A stretch of 64,000 nucleotides of DNA from Talpa occidentalis (GCF_014898055.3 NW_023601104.1:74507106-74571105), one strand, 5' to 3'; shown: positions 45,960 to 59,095, counted from the first letter of the stretch. The notes: generated by a model not told the origin, from the sequence alone. Program-made: numbers and translations.

Positions 45960-46200
45960 TAAACTATTGAGCTCCAGCTTTCTCAACCATAAAATGGGAT
46001 TATCAATAATAATTACCAATCATATGGGTTCTGGAAAGATCAGTCATTATCAAAATAATTATAAAATGTCTTATATATAAAGGTGTAGACCAGAGAAACA
46101 TTAGTGTTTTTCGTTAAAATTGAGCAAATCACTTAATCTCTCTGGGTCTTTGTTTTTCTAATGTTAAAACAAAGTGGTTGTAATATTGTCAAGAATGTTA
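45960..46200 (+). mobile_element. MIR-like relics (sense)
   Basis: Two pieces, 'ctcaaccataaaatgggattatcaataataattacc' and 'gagcaaatcacttaatctctctgggtc', each follow the MIR sense core. They are either two copies or one rearranged copy. Confidence 0.6.
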
Positions 46201-46214
46201 GGAAACAGATCTCT

Positions 46215-46530
46215 CTTTGTGCTGAAATTGTATAAGTAGGAGTTGGCATAACCATTCTGGAGAGCCAGTTGGAGAATAACTACAAGTTCTTTAAAATGTG
46301 CTTATCATTTTGCCACAAGGAACAAAATTGAACAAGTGTTTAAAGATGCAAGTTTAAGGATGTTCATCAAATGATTGCTTATTATGATAAAAGACAGTAA
46401 ACACATGATGAGCAGAAAGAATTTGGTTCAATTGTGGTGCATTTTATGTGGAATTCTATGCAGCTACTAAAGATGATGATGGTATTGATAGATATTAATA
46501 GCACTGGAAATGTGTATGAACATTTGTGAT
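46215..46530 (+). mobile_element. Old L1 3' region (sense)
   Basis: The order 'ggcataaccattctggagagccagttgg', 'ttgccacaaggaacaaaattg' and 'ggaattctatgcagctactaaag' follows the ancient L1 3' UTR. Divergence is high. Confidence 0.65.
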
Positions 46531-46589
46531 TGATCTGTGCCTGTTCACTTTGAGCTACTACAATCAGGGGAAGTCACTTAAAAATAAAA

Positions 46590-46862
46590 TATAGCAATAA
46601 TGGCAGATAATTATTGCGCTCTATGGTGTCCTAGGTGCTATGTTACTCTTTGTTCATGTATCATATCACTGGGATTTTATACTAACCCTGAGTTAGGACA
46701 GTTTGGAGCCTCATTTTTCAGATGAAGAAACCAGGCTCAGAGGTGTAAAATAACTTATCCAAGACTTTAAATTTAGGGGTGGCGCATTCAGAATTTGTAT
46801 CCAACCAATTGACTCCAGATTCTACATTCTGAAACCATGGGCTTGACTACCTCTCGGTAAAC
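46590..46862 (-). mobile_element. MIR relic (antisense), nearly full length
   Basis: The order 'cagataattattgcgctctatgg', 'tcatttttcagatgaagaaaccaggctcagagg' and 'attgactccagattctacattctg' covers most of MIR in antisense. Confidence 0.75.
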
Positions 46863-47001
46863 TACCTTTAGTTTCAACATGGGATAACCCTCAGAGGTAT
46901 ATTGTGGAAATTCCACATCCTTTCCTGTAACTGCACTCTTATTTGAGAACACTTTAGCCTGAATATGTGGCAGAGAAACAGGGTAATTCACCCTTTAATA
47001 A

Positions 47002-47213
47002 AGAAGTCCGCAAACTTCAACTCATGGGCCAAAGCCAGCCTGCTGCTTGTTTTTATAAATCAAGTGTTACGGCAACACAACCATGCTTATTCACTTAGAT
47101 ATTGTCTATGGCTCCTTTTGTACTACAGAGGGCAGGAATGCGTATTCTCAAAGATACAATATGACCCACAATGCTGAATATTCATATTATCTTATCCTTC
47201 ACAGACCCCTGCC
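47002..47213. mobile_element. Non-autonomous hAT-type DNA transposon relic
   Basis: The order 'gtccgcaaacttcaactcatgggccaaagccagcctgctgc', 'tgcttattcacttagatattgtctatggctcc' and the end 'cttcacagacccctgcc' is that of the common 'gtcagcaaactatggccc' type mammalian DNA transposon. The two small frames across it are incidental. Confidence 0.75.
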
Positions 47214-48890
47214 TAAATACATTAGAAATCTGGAGGGTGATATGCCCTATTACAATAACCACTTTTTTTTTTCTTTGAAGAGAGTAATTTTAAAAACAAA
47301 ACAGTGTTATGGTTTCTGTCCTGTAGTAGTACAGGCTACAGGCCTACACAGGCAGTTGCTAAAGGGTTTTCTGAGGAGGTGAACTGAGCAGTTTATTTTA
47401 GGACTGCTGAGGACCCTCTGTGCATGACTGACTGACATTCTCTAACAGGGCCTTTCTTGCCTTGAAATTCTGCCTGTTGCTGCTCCTCTGAGATGGAATG
47501 TGTATTCACAAATGAGGCACTCCATTAGTCATGGTGCATTTCCTGGGCCCTGGAGACATGGGCATGACATCACCTAGGGCCAATGAGAAAGGATCCTCTG
47601 TAGCGCAAGCCTCAAACCCCCTTAGAAAACTGTGGACTGTGTGCTCTGTTCCTAGCCCGCAGGGTGTGATTTGAGACTGCCTTCCTCATCCAGCCATATT
47701 CTGGGCACAAAAGTCTAACTTCCAGACCCAAGAGGCCAGGACAAGCTTGAAAATCTGCAGAGCTGGAGGCAGATTCCCATTTCGTATTTTTTTCCAAGGC
47801 TCAGGTTTTTATTCCCACAGAGTTTTCCACTCCTAATGACGTTGTTACTTTATGTGGTGAAGGGTGGGTGGTGAAAGATGAAGTCTGCATTAGATAAAAG
47901 ACACTTGGCAGTTAAAATTTCTGGATAAGTATAGGTTGGTCACAAAGCAAAATCAGAAGCATATTTTTGTCATTTTGTTACATTGCTTTTGTGTGTAGTT
48001 TAACAAAATAAAACACCATCTTTTAACAGCAAAGGCTCCAACAAAATCAGTGTTTCTTAGAATAGAGAGATTACCAAGGAACTTTACTGAGAGGATTAGT
48101 AATTCATTAAATCTTTTATCTTCGAGAAGAAAAGAAACCCCCCACCCCAATCCTCTCAGGATTTAAGCATTTTGGATAGAAACCTCCCTCCCTCTTTCTC
48201 TCTCTCCTTTCTAATTTATGTATTCATTTATTTAAGAAAATGATTTGTAGAGTTTCGTCTCTGGGATAACTTTGTTATTTCTGTGTACCAGAAAGTGTAT
48301 CTATCGAAAAGCTTGTTTTCAAGTCTGTAATAAATAGCTCAATTTTTGCTAGCAAGTTATAATTGTAAACCACCCCCCACCATCTTTACAAGTTATTCAG
48401 GGAAACTGAGGCTCAATGTGAGACTGACTTTTATAGTTTAATTCAAGTATTGAACCCAAAGAATTAATCTTTCCCAATCTTCGTAGGCAATCTATAGTTG
48501 AGAATGATTCTGGTAGTGTTTTTTCATGTTGAGTACTTTCTGATGAAGTCTAAGAGAAATTGGAAACTAGCCGTTTTTGTTAGTATGTTATCTGTGGTTG
48601 CAATAAACCACAAAGGATGTCACCCCTACCACTTATAAAAAAATTCCTTGTTTCTGCAAGATGAAGATTATTTTTTTGTAATTATGGAGGCTTTTATAAA
48701 AAATCACTTGAAAACACATGAATTCATTCCTATTTCCTAGGAATAAATATAGCAGTAATTAAAGGAATTTCCTCTGGAACTGTGTAATATACTGTAAAAT
48801 AAGGTACTTTTCAGCCCTTGAGAGCCTTCTTCAAAGATCTCTATGCAATCCAAAACATTAATTATTAAAATTTCAACACATCTCTTGAAG
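47214..48890. other. Unique sequence, no gene recognised
   Basis: No exon or repeat family was identified. A pyrimidine-rich run lies near 48183-48212. Confidence 0.5.
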
Positions 48891-48894
48891 ATAT

Positions 48895-48965
48895 TTTTAA
48901 AGCTTATATAGATGAGGAAACTGAGGTACAGAAAGATTGAGTCTCCTGCCTTGTGTCATTTGTAG
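48895..48965 (-). mobile_element. MIR fragment (antisense)
   Basis: The segment 'atagatgaggaaactgaggtacagaaagattgag' is the most conserved MIR core in antisense. It is cut short near the adjacent L1 3' end. Confidence 0.65.
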
Positions 48966-48977
48966 AAGCAAATGGTT

Positions 48978-49240
48978 GTACATGCCTCATTCTTATAGCA
49001 GGAATTTAGAAAACCTAAATAAGGAACCAGGAAAAAGACTAATTATAATAAAATCAAAATCAACGAGCAACTATAAACCAGAGACACACTGTGGGGGGGG
49101 GGGTGAGGAGGGATTAGGGTCAAAATAAGCGGGGGTAGGAATTATATGGTGACTATAACCAAGATGAAAATGCGTACATTGTGCAAAAATGAAATATGAT
49201 GTAAAAATATATAAAATTAAATTAAATTAAAAAAAACCAC
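48978..49240 (+). mobile_element. L1 3' end (sense), same subfamily as 18274
   Basis: Sense reading gives 'atagcaggaatttagaaaacc', 'ggaaccaggaaaaagac', a G-rich run at about 49091-49103, and an end 'aatatatgatgtaaaaatat'-like followed by an A-rich tail. Each block is the reverse complement of 18274-18560. No target-site duplication could be identified with confidence. Confidence 0.88.
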
Positions 49241-49433
49241 AAACCCTTAAAAGGACATTCCTCTGTCTCTTCACATAAAATTGTTATTTTCCTTTGACAG
49301 CTTCAAGCTTTGCCTCATTATCGTCAATTCTTGTTTTTCACAACCTTTTGATAGGGACAAAAAAGCATGTTTGTCTAGCCTAGCAAAACTGGAGTATTCC
49401 ATAAAAGGGGCATACCTTTTATCCCTAGGGGAT

Positions 49434-49440
<7 letters not shown>

Positions 49441-49471
<31 letters not shown>
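49441..49471 (+). repeat. (TG)15 microsatellite
   Basis: An uninterrupted TG dinucleotide array of about 31 bases. Confidence 0.98.
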
Positions 49472-49473
<2 letters not shown>

Positions 49474-50951
49474 ATGTCCCCATCCCTGAGCTATCCTACT
49501 ACCTCCCTCTTGACAGATTTAATTCTCCTCAGTTCAACCCCGCAACCTTTAATACCTGAGCTACTGTTTCCCTGCTCTCAGAGGCTTGTCCTGGGAACTG
49601 ATGAGTTTTGAAACTTTGTGAAAGAAAGGCTTTATATAAGCACTCAGTTAACACTGGCCCCAGGACCAGTCACAAACTTCTTGAATGGGCAGTAGGCACC
49701 CTTGGATCAGGTTAACCAGATCACCATTTTGGTGAAGACAGACTGGAATGAGGTCTGCTGCTGCCTTGAGAGCACACATTGGGCTGGAAATGTTGAAAGC
49801 CAAGCGATCGTTAAGACAGCTCCACAGCAATGTCTTCTTACTGCTTCTGTTCCCTGCTAATTTGGGGAACAGCAGATGCTTCTCTCAAAAATCCTCCCAG
49901 AGCATGGGCATGGCATGCCAACTATCTCGCTAAACCCTAAATTTTTCCTGTAGAAGAAAACTCTCAAAAGACTAGTCCAGAACATGACTGTGAGAGGTCA
50001 TGACAGATAGTCGGATTGGTTTATGAGAAGCTAAGGATGAGTCATGTCACTCCTAAAGGGATTGGCATTGATTTATTATACAAAACTAAACACTGAAGGA
50101 AGGCAAGCCTTTAGTCTCATTAAGGAACCCAGACAAAAATCCCACTTAATCCATCTTGCTTTTCCTTTTCCTCTAACTCAGCTGGTGTGCAGGTGTAGGG
50201 CAGCTTGGCAGAAGCTTTGAACATTTGGAAAAGGGAGTCATTACTGAAAGTCATTGACACACACTTGCCTTGGAATGCTGCTGATGTCATGGAAAACTGG
50301 GACCTTAGCAATAACCCCTAACAACCAGAGCTAGAGTAAACAGTAAATGTTACCTCCACCAAGGCATTGGTTTTTAAAGAGATTTAACAGGCTAGGGCTT
50401 GCCAGCCACAACTCATAAAAATTTCTTATAATTTTTACCCTACTCTCTAAAAGCATTGGATAACTGCTAAAGTTTCTCTGCCACTTGGGGAAGCAAAGCC
50501 AAATTCATGTCAGTTTCAAGGTTCACTAGTCAGAATTTACGGCACTTCTTTTCCAGTCCTCTTCATACCCCCTACCGTGCTCATGGGTTAGGCCTAGTAG
50601 GTTTAATACTTTTTCAAACAAGTCTCTTGTCTTACTGAGTTGCCTCAATTTCTGGTGATGGGATGAATCTATGTGCTAAATTTTGCCTCATGTTTTATTA
50701 GCCTACCAGTTAACCCAGTCTAGTTAATTTGTAGCCCCCAATCTATAAGCTACATTCCCATCAATTTGAAACAGTTTGGATGGAGCAACATCTTGTAGTT
50801 CAAACTGAACTAGGTACCTAGCAAGGAAACAAGCAGCAATGAAACAACCAGGAGGTGCTGTCATATAGAACAGTCAAGAACATGCTGTCAACAGTTTAAA
50901 GAAGCCAAAGAAGCCATAGAAACCAAGGAATGAGGGCTCAGGAGGAACTAT
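49472..50951. other. Unassigned sequence, no gene recognised
   Basis: GC content is a little higher and open frames of about 60 codons occur on both strands (for example 49648-49830 minus), without a domain I know. An old LTR element is possible, but I cannot name one. Confidence 0.4.
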
Positions 50952-50969
50952 CTCCCATGACTGTCTTTT

Positions 50970-51080
50970 TTTTTTTTTTTTGTGGGACTCTCGCTGGCAG
51001 CCGGGGAACCAACCGTAGCTGCAGAGGCTGCAGGCAGCCTCGCAGCCCAGTGCTCAACCACTGTGCCACCAGGCAAGGCC
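50970..51080 (-). mobile_element. Head-only short SINE, copy 2
   Basis: On the minus strand it has the SINE head only and ends at 'gtcccaca' plus an A-tail (plus-strand T run about 50966-50981). It lacks the SINE body. A perfect 18-bp target-site duplication, ctcccatgactgtctttt, lies at 50952-50969 and 51081-51098. The 3' junction is the same as in copy 1 at 43368. Confidence 0.95.
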
Positions 51081-51257
51081 CTCCCATGACTGTCTTTTAG
51101 GTGAAGAGGTTGGTGGTGTATTGCTATGTAAACCAAATCCATTGTAGCTTCTTTTAGACCAGTGCACTAGGGTAGGAAGAAGCAGAACACCAGCACTTCA
51201 TTTGCAAGGCATTGCCAAGGTAACCATGTAGTTTATCATCCAGAGTAGGATAATTTT

Positions 51258-51541
51258 TTTTTAAATAGACTTTTTTTTTTTTAAAGATTTATTTATTTAT
51301 TCATACAAGCACTGGGTACAGTCAGAAGTGTGGGAGGGTGAGAGAATTCACCAGAGCCAGAGTGGGGAATAGAACAGGCAGACCGACGAAATATACTGCT
51401 GAGGGGAGCAGCAGGCACAGCAGGAGAGGTCTGCTGCGCCATGTGGGACCCTTGCCCGGTGGCTGGGGATTGAACCGGCACCAGAGACTGCGGGCAGCTT
51501 CGCAGCCCAGCACTCAACCGCTGCACCACCAGGGGAGGCCC
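51258..51541 (-). mobile_element. tRNA-derived SINE, type B, full length
   Basis: The plus strand runs from 'aaagatttatttatttattc', through 'caagcactgggtacagtcagaag', to the head complement 'accaccaggggaggcccc'. A target-site duplication lies at 51241-51257 (cagagtaggataatttt) and 51542-51558, with one mismatch. The overlapping frames of 63-80 codons are within the SINE. Confidence 0.95.
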
Positions 51542-51558
51542 CAGAGTAGAATAATTTT

Positions 51559-51896
51559 GAGGGTGAAGGAGCCCTATTAATAATGCTGGGACAGCAGGTT
51601 AAACTGGAATTGTTCCAGGCAACATGGGCTTGTGGTCACCCTTGTTGTGCTGGGACTCACCCAGCCCAAACCCTTCGTAGAAGTAGTCTTCACAGTGCCA
51701 GAGAGAGCAAAGCCGTTCACTTTACCTGGGTTGTCTCCTCTATAAGAAAACAAAATGCTCATAGAGTTAGTGGACTATGTAACGATCTCTGGTACTGCAT
51801 GGTTTCCCTAAATTAAAACCTTAAGTCATGCAAGTTTGAATTCATACTCTTAAACTGGAATCTATCCAGTTTGAACATTACTTTTATTTCTGTAGA
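51559..51896. other. Unassigned sequence
   Basis: The phrase 'gttaaactggaattgttccaggcaacatggg' suggests an old DNA-transposon or LTR piece, but I cannot assign it. Confidence 0.35.
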
Positions 51897-52442
51897 TCAA
51901 TGGTTCTTAAAATGTTGCCTGTAATTCTGGAAGTATCTGGAAATCCTGTCAAGGAATCTATGCAGTCAGACTATTTTCATCATAATATTAAGACATTACT
52001 TGCCTTTTTCATTCTTGCATTCTCCTGAGCATACAGTGGAGTCTTCCAGAGGATATTTGATGATGATAACACCTTGAATGAAAAACTAGATCTCAGGATC
52101 CAGTTGTCATCAATTAAACTAGACATTAGAGAGATTTACAGGAATATAAGATAATGCCATTTTTCCCAATAATTTTTTTTGTTTTAGAAATTACAGTTAT
52201 CTTTCACAAAAATACATTATGTTAAACTATTATGGGTTTTATTAGTGTTACTTTTAAATGAAGTTACAAATGTTTTAAAAATTCATCAGTTTTAATTTCT
52301 GACATGGTAGAAACATGACTCATAAATAAAAAACTCTTAGTAATTTTTAGTAAAATTGGTAAAAACTCTTAGTAAATACCCTTAGTAATTTTTAAAAATA
52401 TAAGCGGGTTCCAAGAGCCAAAGGTTTGAGAACTGCTGCTGT
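51897..52442. mobile_element. hAT-Charlie-like DNA transposon relic
   Basis: The left end 'caatggttcttaaaatg' and the right end 'ggtttgagaactgctg' form imperfect inverted repeats of the 'cagtggttctcaaa' type used by Charlie elements. The ~545-bp interior has no open transposase frame. It contains a local near-duplicate of 'aactcttagtaa' (about 52330-52395). Confidence 0.72.
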
Positions 52443-53840
52443 AGACTTTTCTCTGTCCCTGGCAAGGAACATGTAAGGTGAGAGAGTAAGTTCCCTGATG
52501 AGAAAAACAAGCTTTATTCATTGTTTCATCTAGGACAGCACCTAGCAAATGCCTTGCATACAGCTAGTGCTCTATATAAACATGGATAGACAGAACCCTG
52601 GGACATCTCAGAAAAGTTACCATGTTCTCTCATGTTTGGGTGTTATTTTAACAGTGTTTGGTTTGGTTTAAGTCTTTGTCTTTTGATATTTGATGTGTTC
52701 TAGTACTCTTTGATAATAATCTTATTTTGACATAATAGTGTTAGGATGTCATTTTTCCTTCAAAACTTTTATGGAATGGATCAACTTCTCATACAAAAAA
52801 TGTATATTAGCTAAGAAAACATAAAGAATAGTAGAAGAGGGGCACATTGCTTTTTTTTTTTTTTTATTTTAAACCTAGCTAATTCATATTTATCCATCAT
52901 CTCAGTTAACCTTTCTTAACCTTTCTGGACTTCCCAGACTGGCTGATCCTGCCTCCTGTGTGCTTCTGAAGTACCTTTTATCACTGGCTGTGTTCCTGGG
53001 TCCATGCCATTCACATTGGAATTTCAAGGCAATTGAATTTGACTTCAGTTCAGTGTTGTTTCCTTCTAGAATTTATTCATCTTTCTGGACTCTAAATACC
53101 CTACAGAGGCTTTTGCACCCAGGAAATTTTGGGTTTCAGGAAGAGACCTGTTCTCTTGATTAGACATTGATGGAAAAGTGAGCCTTCACAGACCTCGCCT
53201 TGTAACCAAGCCCAGTGTGGGCCCTTGATCATGTTCTGTATAGGAGTATAGGTAATGCCAGCCACAGTCAGTCCTCTATTTTCCCGCTATTTGTCAACCC
53301 ACAGCCTTCTCTTTTTCTTTCCAAGGAGAATGAGTTCTGCATTAACGTGACTGCAGCCACTCCACAGTGTTCCTCTAGGCTTCTTCCAGTAACTGAGTCC
53401 ATCCTGTCATGGAGTAGGAATCATGCAATACACAGCCTTCTCAAGTTGGCTTCTTTCACTTTGTAATATTTAGTTAAGGGGCCTTCATTTTTTTTTTTTT
53501 TTTGCGGAATAATTCAAATATATCACTGAATACATGAAGTATGTAGCTAGTTTTTAATGCCATGCGTTCTGCTTGGCTTTAGGTTGGGTCTTTTCTCCGA
53601 ATACTATTCATTATGTAAGTCTCCAAATTTCTTTATTTTCTTGAGACTTAACATTCTGATAATTACTTATTAAACTTAAATGTGAATTTTTTATCAAAAA
53701 GAAGGGAGAGAAAATGCATCACAGTTCTTATCTAAAAAGGCATTGGTGGGGGTTGTCTGAGTCTTAAAGTGAGTTTTATGGACAAGAATGGGAGAACTGG
53801 ATACAATTTTGCTATTATCTAAATATTAATGGGATTTCAG
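52443..53840. other. Unique sequence with poly(T) runs, no gene recognised
   Basis: T runs lie at about 52851-52865 and 53488-53504. The open frames of 67 and 83 codons (plus, 52960-53163 and 53215-53466) have no domain I recognise. Confidence 0.5.
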
Positions 53841-53844
53841 CAGA

Positions 53845-54150
53845 TTGCCTTCACTTTATTGTGCATTGCAGATATGGAGTGTTTTTTTTTTTTTTTATAA
53901 GATTCTCCACTAGCAAAAAGATTGTAATTCAGTGAAGGCACATCTTACCAGGAAAATATTTTTAAATTAAGGCATATACATTGTTTTTTTAAGACAATAT
54001 TATTACACAGTAAATGGACTATAGTATAGTGTAAACATGACTTACATATGCACTGAGAAACAACAAAAATTTCTTGTGCTTCACTTTATTGTGATATTTG
54101 TTTTGTGGTGTTCTGGAACCAAACTCGCAGTGTCTCCAAGGTATGTCTGT
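53845..54150 (-). mobile_element. Tigger-like (Tc1/mariner) DNA transposon end
   Basis: The order 'ttaaggcatatacattgttttttt', 'ggactatagtatagtgtaaac', 'cttcactttattgtgatatttg' and 'ctggaaccaaactcgcagtgtctccaaggtatg' matches the antisense end of a Tigger-type element. No transposase frame is present. Confidence 0.8.
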
Positions 54151-56180
54151 ATTATTTTCTTCACCTGTAAAATGAGGATGGATTAAATGGTTTCTGAGGC
54201 CCCTTGTAGATCATCTAATTCTATAGTTTGTACTATGCCAGTATTTCATGTTCTTGAAGTCCATAGTTGACAAATATGGGGTGGGAGGAAATGACACAGT
54301 CTTGAATAACCAAAATGGATTTTGTCTACACTTACGTGCTAATCCCCAAAGAAGAAGAAAATACAAACGAGCCAGGGGCTGAACATGAAAATGGTGACAG
54401 TGAGGAAAACATTGAAGCAGACAGCTGAAAGCTTCATTTCCTGGCCTGCCTGCCATGAGAAAGGCCGAGCCTGCCAAATCCTTCAGGCAATCAAGGCCAG
54501 AACTTTGGCTAACTCTTATTTTGAGCTCCCCCCATACCACACACACAAACCACAAAGGAAAATTGTCTCTCTTCCTTCATATTTGTGCCTTTTGGCTACA
54601 CTTCTATTTATGCCAAGTGCTTGCCTAATCCCCTTCCTTCCAGCTGTCACTATACTCTGCCCGTTGCTTTCTGGGGCTTTGAAAAGCAGCTGCAGTCTTC
54701 AGCGGAGGCCCAGGGGTGGTGACTTTGGTGGCAGGATGTTGTTAGGGTGTATTGACTCCATCCAAACCAAGTCACTCTTACCTGGTTTATAGGCGGGTTG
54801 AACAGTATGCTCACTCTTGTTCTTTGGCAAATGTCAGAGCTGATGGCTTTAATTTTTTTCCCCTCCCTTCCTCTTTGGGGAGTTTTTCTCTCTCCTCTAC
54901 ATTCCTCAGCCTTCTCTTCTGCAAACATCCTGTGGAAGATTTGTTTTGTCTTAGGTACTTTTGCCAGGCTGCTCATCTTTTTTCCACATAAAACATACTT
55001 ATCTATTGAGAGCGCTTAAGGTAGATAACCAGAGCCTACTACTCTCTTGCAAGCCTAGAAATTTGGCTTCTTCTCATCTCAGTATTTGCCAACCATTGGC
55101 TCTCCCAAGGCCCCCAGGAGCTCCTGATAATTTGCTGGCTGTCTGGCCCAGCTGGTGGAGAGCTAGTTTGGGTGTCCTTTCACCTCCAACCTGTGATGTT
55201 TTCCCCTGGAGCTTGTCTGCATACATCTCAGATTGGCTCTTAGTGATGGCAGCTGAGCAAAGAGGTACTTGGTTCTCATCATTTTAGAAAACCAAGAAAG
55301 AATTAGGCATAAAGAATAAAGAATCTGAAAGAAGAATCTTGACTGAGTATAAGGAGAAACTGTGTATTATAAAGGTTTTAAATTATTCCTCTGTGCACAG
55401 ACTGGCTTTGCTGGCTGAATACTGAAAGCATAACAAAACAGGAAACTTATACAGTCAGTGCCTTTTGTATTGCAGCATTGTCTTTTGTTGATGAGTAGAA
55501 CGTTTTTTTTTAGATATTAGGTTGTTCTTCTCTGCCACTTTTTCTCGAAATTCCATTAACTATCTTGCCCTATTCCTGGCAAAGCCAAACCACACTTAAG
55601 AGGAACCCTATATAATCTGCAGAACCCTGTGGGAAAAAACCTGAAAGCATTTCTGTATTTGGATTTCTCTGAAGGATTCACATGTCTGTTTGTATTTTGT
55701 TCAAATAATTTAAATGTACTAGATGTTAAACTCAAGCAGGTGAGTCCACTTGATAAAATTCTCTGGCAATGGGATCTTGTTTAACTTTATAATACTCTAT
55801 AAAGCTCTTTTAGTCATTGGGACTATAAGACTACAAAGTCTTTTTTCTTTTTGCCGATTTTCCTCAATCCCTAACCTTTTTGGTTACCTTGTTTCTGTCA
55901 CTCAATTTTTCTCTAGTTCTACTTGTTTTATGCTATCTATAATTCACAGAATGACAGAAGGTAAAACATTAGTTCTGGAAGGACCTTAGGATGTTAGTTA
56001 TCCAAACTCTTCATCTTATGGAAGAGAAAAAAAGTCTACAAAAGGAACATGATTACACCTAGGTCCCATACCTGCCAGAGACTAGGCTTACAAGTGTTTT
56101 TCTGTTATACTAACCCAGGCTTGGGGTGTTAGGAATTTTTCAAAATACTAGACTACTAATAATGACTTCAATGAGAGCGA
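54151..56180. other. Mostly unique sequence, no gene recognised
   Basis: A short MIR-like 'ttcacctgtaaaatgaggatgg' lies at 54160-54225. A 135-codon plus-strand frame (54385-54792) and a 108-codon minus-strand frame (54650-54976) overlap. Neither shows a known domain and both are probably chance. Confidence 0.5.
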
Positions 56181-56184
56181 GAGA

Positions 56185-56418
56185 GAGTATATTGTAGTGG
56201 AAAGGGCACAGGTTTTGGAATCAGATTTGGGTTTGAATATTATGTTCTGCCACCTATTGGAGGGGTAAATTGGGCAAGTAACTAAAGCTCTTGAGGACTT
56301 TTTCTGTGGGGATTCTCCCTTTTTGGTATGGGTATAATAATAGTACTTTGGAGTTGTTGTGAGTATTGAATTATGACCTGTATAAAGTGCCTCTTACAAT
56401 ATTTAATAAATTATTAAA
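56185..56418 (+). mobile_element. MIR SINE relic (sense), nearly full length
   Basis: The order 'attgtagtggaaagggcacaggttttggaatcag', 'gttctgccacctattgg', 'ggtataataatagtactttggagttgttgtgagtattgaa' and 'ataaagtgcctcttac' follows MIR from its tRNA-like head to its tail. Confidence 0.85.
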
Positions 56419-58280
56419 ATGCACTGATCATAGAAAATGCTTCATAAAAATGTGTATTTTATAATTGGCCAGTCTGTAAATCTATTCATATTATTCTTCT
56501 AAACTGAGCATTAAATTATGAATGGAGTAAGTTGTCTGGAAATGAATTACTGAAAGTTATTTATACCATTGCTGTGATTCATGCATTTCCCTTTTCTTTA
56601 TGGCTTTCATCTGTATTTAGTTGCTGTGTATCTTGTCCAAAATTTTTTTGTGCAAGATGAACTCGCCCAAACAGACATCTGGAGGATCCTTGGGTTTGGC
56701 CTTCTGCTTTTCATTTAGCTAAACTCTAGGATATAAATCCAGAATATAATCTGTATAGAATGTTATAAGAGGGCCTGAAATTGTTCTGTTAAAAAGAAGT
56801 AGAACTATAGTGTTGAACCTGATAGTATAAGAAGACAAAATGAGTTGGGAAACAAAAGCTAAGATTAGGCTAGCAAAGGCCAGAAGCGACAAAAGAAAGT
56901 TTGGAAGCTTCAGAAGAGATTATTTAGGGGAATTTCACTTGAGGGCCTCTCAGACGGCGTAGGTTTTGTTGACTGACTGGAATGTACTTAAGCCTGAAGT
57001 GGATGGAAGGACCTTGAGAAACTAGACAGTAAGAATTTTGCTTCTCTAATAAAGAGAGGGCTTGGCCAAAGTAATTTTGGCTTAGATTTTAGGCAGATGT
57101 TAAGTACAACTAGAAAGAGGCACTATGTGCTTTGGTCCCTCCTTATGGAACTTTTAATTGCCAAGTGATTTTCAAACTCATGATTTGGTCCATACTTACA
57201 GTCAGCTATGTAAAAGTTGTTAACACTCTTAAAGGCTTTGTGGATTGTCTGTTCATTAAGGTGAAAGTGAAAGAGATTGTAACAGCGATGGCGGGTGGAA
57301 TGGCTGTTGCTTGTGTCTGTGCTCAATGTCATATTTTAGATTAAGAGTCTTAGGTTAGCGGTTTTGTAAGGATAAAAGTAGGCATAATTTTGGAGGAATA
57401 TTAGATAATCAAATATGACCAGGAAGTAGAAGGTGCTGTTTTGCTATATTTTGGGTTCATCCAGATGGGATCAAACTGGAAGAATTTGGCAAGGATTGGG
57501 ACTCACCACTTAGAGGCACACTGAAATAGTTGTGGTAGCAAAAAAATTTCTCCAGGAGTCTTATTCCACTTGAGCCATAACAGCTAGAGATTCCTGGCCC
57601 TTGAGTGGAGTGTGCCAAAGCTGATAAGTTTTAGAACAATCAACTGAAATCTATAAACTCAGGAGCAATAGTTCAATGGATAATATTTGGACTGGCTATG
57701 TTTCCGTAATTTTCATACAGAACACACACTATAGCAAATGTGTCCTAGAATCCACTGATTAACTTTTCCTTAGTTACATGCCCTCCCACTGAGATTTAAT
57801 ATATTGAAGTTAATGGACAAGAAGATTATAGAAGAATTCAGCTTGAAGCGCTTGTGTTTGGCTTTTTCTATATTCTCCTTGAAATTCTGGTATTAACCTT
57901 GCCATTTTTTTTAAGCTTAATGGTGGAGCTCTCCATAAATCTAAAATTTGCCTTCCTGTTTAATCATTCATTTAACCTTTCTTTACTTTAACAAAGTAAG
58001 CTACACCTGACCCTACATTTCATCATCTTCAGTATTACTTATCCCTGTAATCTGACTTGTATTCATATCACCCAATTGTACCCTTTCTTGTGCCCAAATC
58101 CACTTATTTGTAACATCAGGTTTTCATTAAATAGTTTTTATTTAATAATGAATGAAGAAGTTGTTCCTTTTCAACAACTGACATTATGGAGAGAGATGAC
58201 ATGGCAGGAAGAAACTTCAGAGTCCAAAATGGGATAAAAATGGTAATGTAAAGGAGCTTAAAATTTGTTAACTATATTGA
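56419..58280. other. Unique sequence, no gene recognised
   Basis: No repeat family or exon was identified. Open frames are at most 70 codons. Confidence 0.5.
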
Positions 58281-58284
58281 GTCA

Positions 58285-59095
58285 TCATTGACATCCAATA
58301 AATAGCATATATTTAATACAGTCTGGTATGTTTGAAACATATATACATACTCATGAAATTATCATCACAGTCAAAATAAGAAACATATTCATTATTCTCA
58401 AAAGTTTTCCACATGGCTAATATAATCCATCCCTCTCATCCTTTCCTACCTTATCCTCCTCAAGCAAACATGATTTGTTTTTTTCATAAACATTATTTTT
58501 CATTTTCTAGGGTCTTACATAAGTAGAATCATACAGTAAAAACGTTTTGGTCTAATTTTTTTCACTTAGATATTTTGAGATTCATCTATGTTGTTGCCTA
58601 TTATCAGTATCTTGTTACTTTTCATTATTAAGTAGTATTCCATTGTATGTATGTATATATATATCAGAGTTTGTGTATCCTTTAACTATTGGTTCTTTCC
58701 AGTTTATGGATATTACAAATAAAACCACAGTGAACATTTAACTACAAATCATTGAGTAGACATATTATCTTATGGGCATACTTGGAAGTAGAATGGCAAA
58801 ATTATAGGTTGGTATATATTTAACTTTGTAAGAAACTGTCAAACTGTCCTCCAAAGTGGCTGTGCCATTTTGTGTTCACCCCAGCAATGAACTAGAGTTC
58901 CTGTTGCTCTATATCCTTCATTTGATGATGTTAGTACCATGAATTTTAGTATTCTAGTAAGTGTGTAGCAGTGTTTCAGTGTAGTTTTAATTTGTAATTC
59001 CTAATGACATATAAGGGGGGGCAACTTTTCTTTACTTGCTTGTCACCTGTCTATCTTCTCTAGTGAGGTCTTGATTCAGATCTTTTTTCTCAGTT
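58285..59095 (-). mobile_element. Old L1 3' region (antisense)
   Basis: The plus strand shows 'gaaattatcatcacagtcaaaataag', 'ttacataagtagaatcatacag', 'ttaagtagtattccattgtatg', 'gtcaaactgtcctccaaagtggctgtgcc' and 'ttgtaattcctaatgacatat'. This is the antisense 3' UTR and ORF2 end of an ancient L1. Confidence 0.88.

Noticed and set aside
54385..54792. 135-codon plus-strand ORF overlapping a 108-codon minus-strand ORF
   Set aside because: The composition is not protein-like across its length, it has no recognisable domain, and opposing frames are equally open. Treated as chance.
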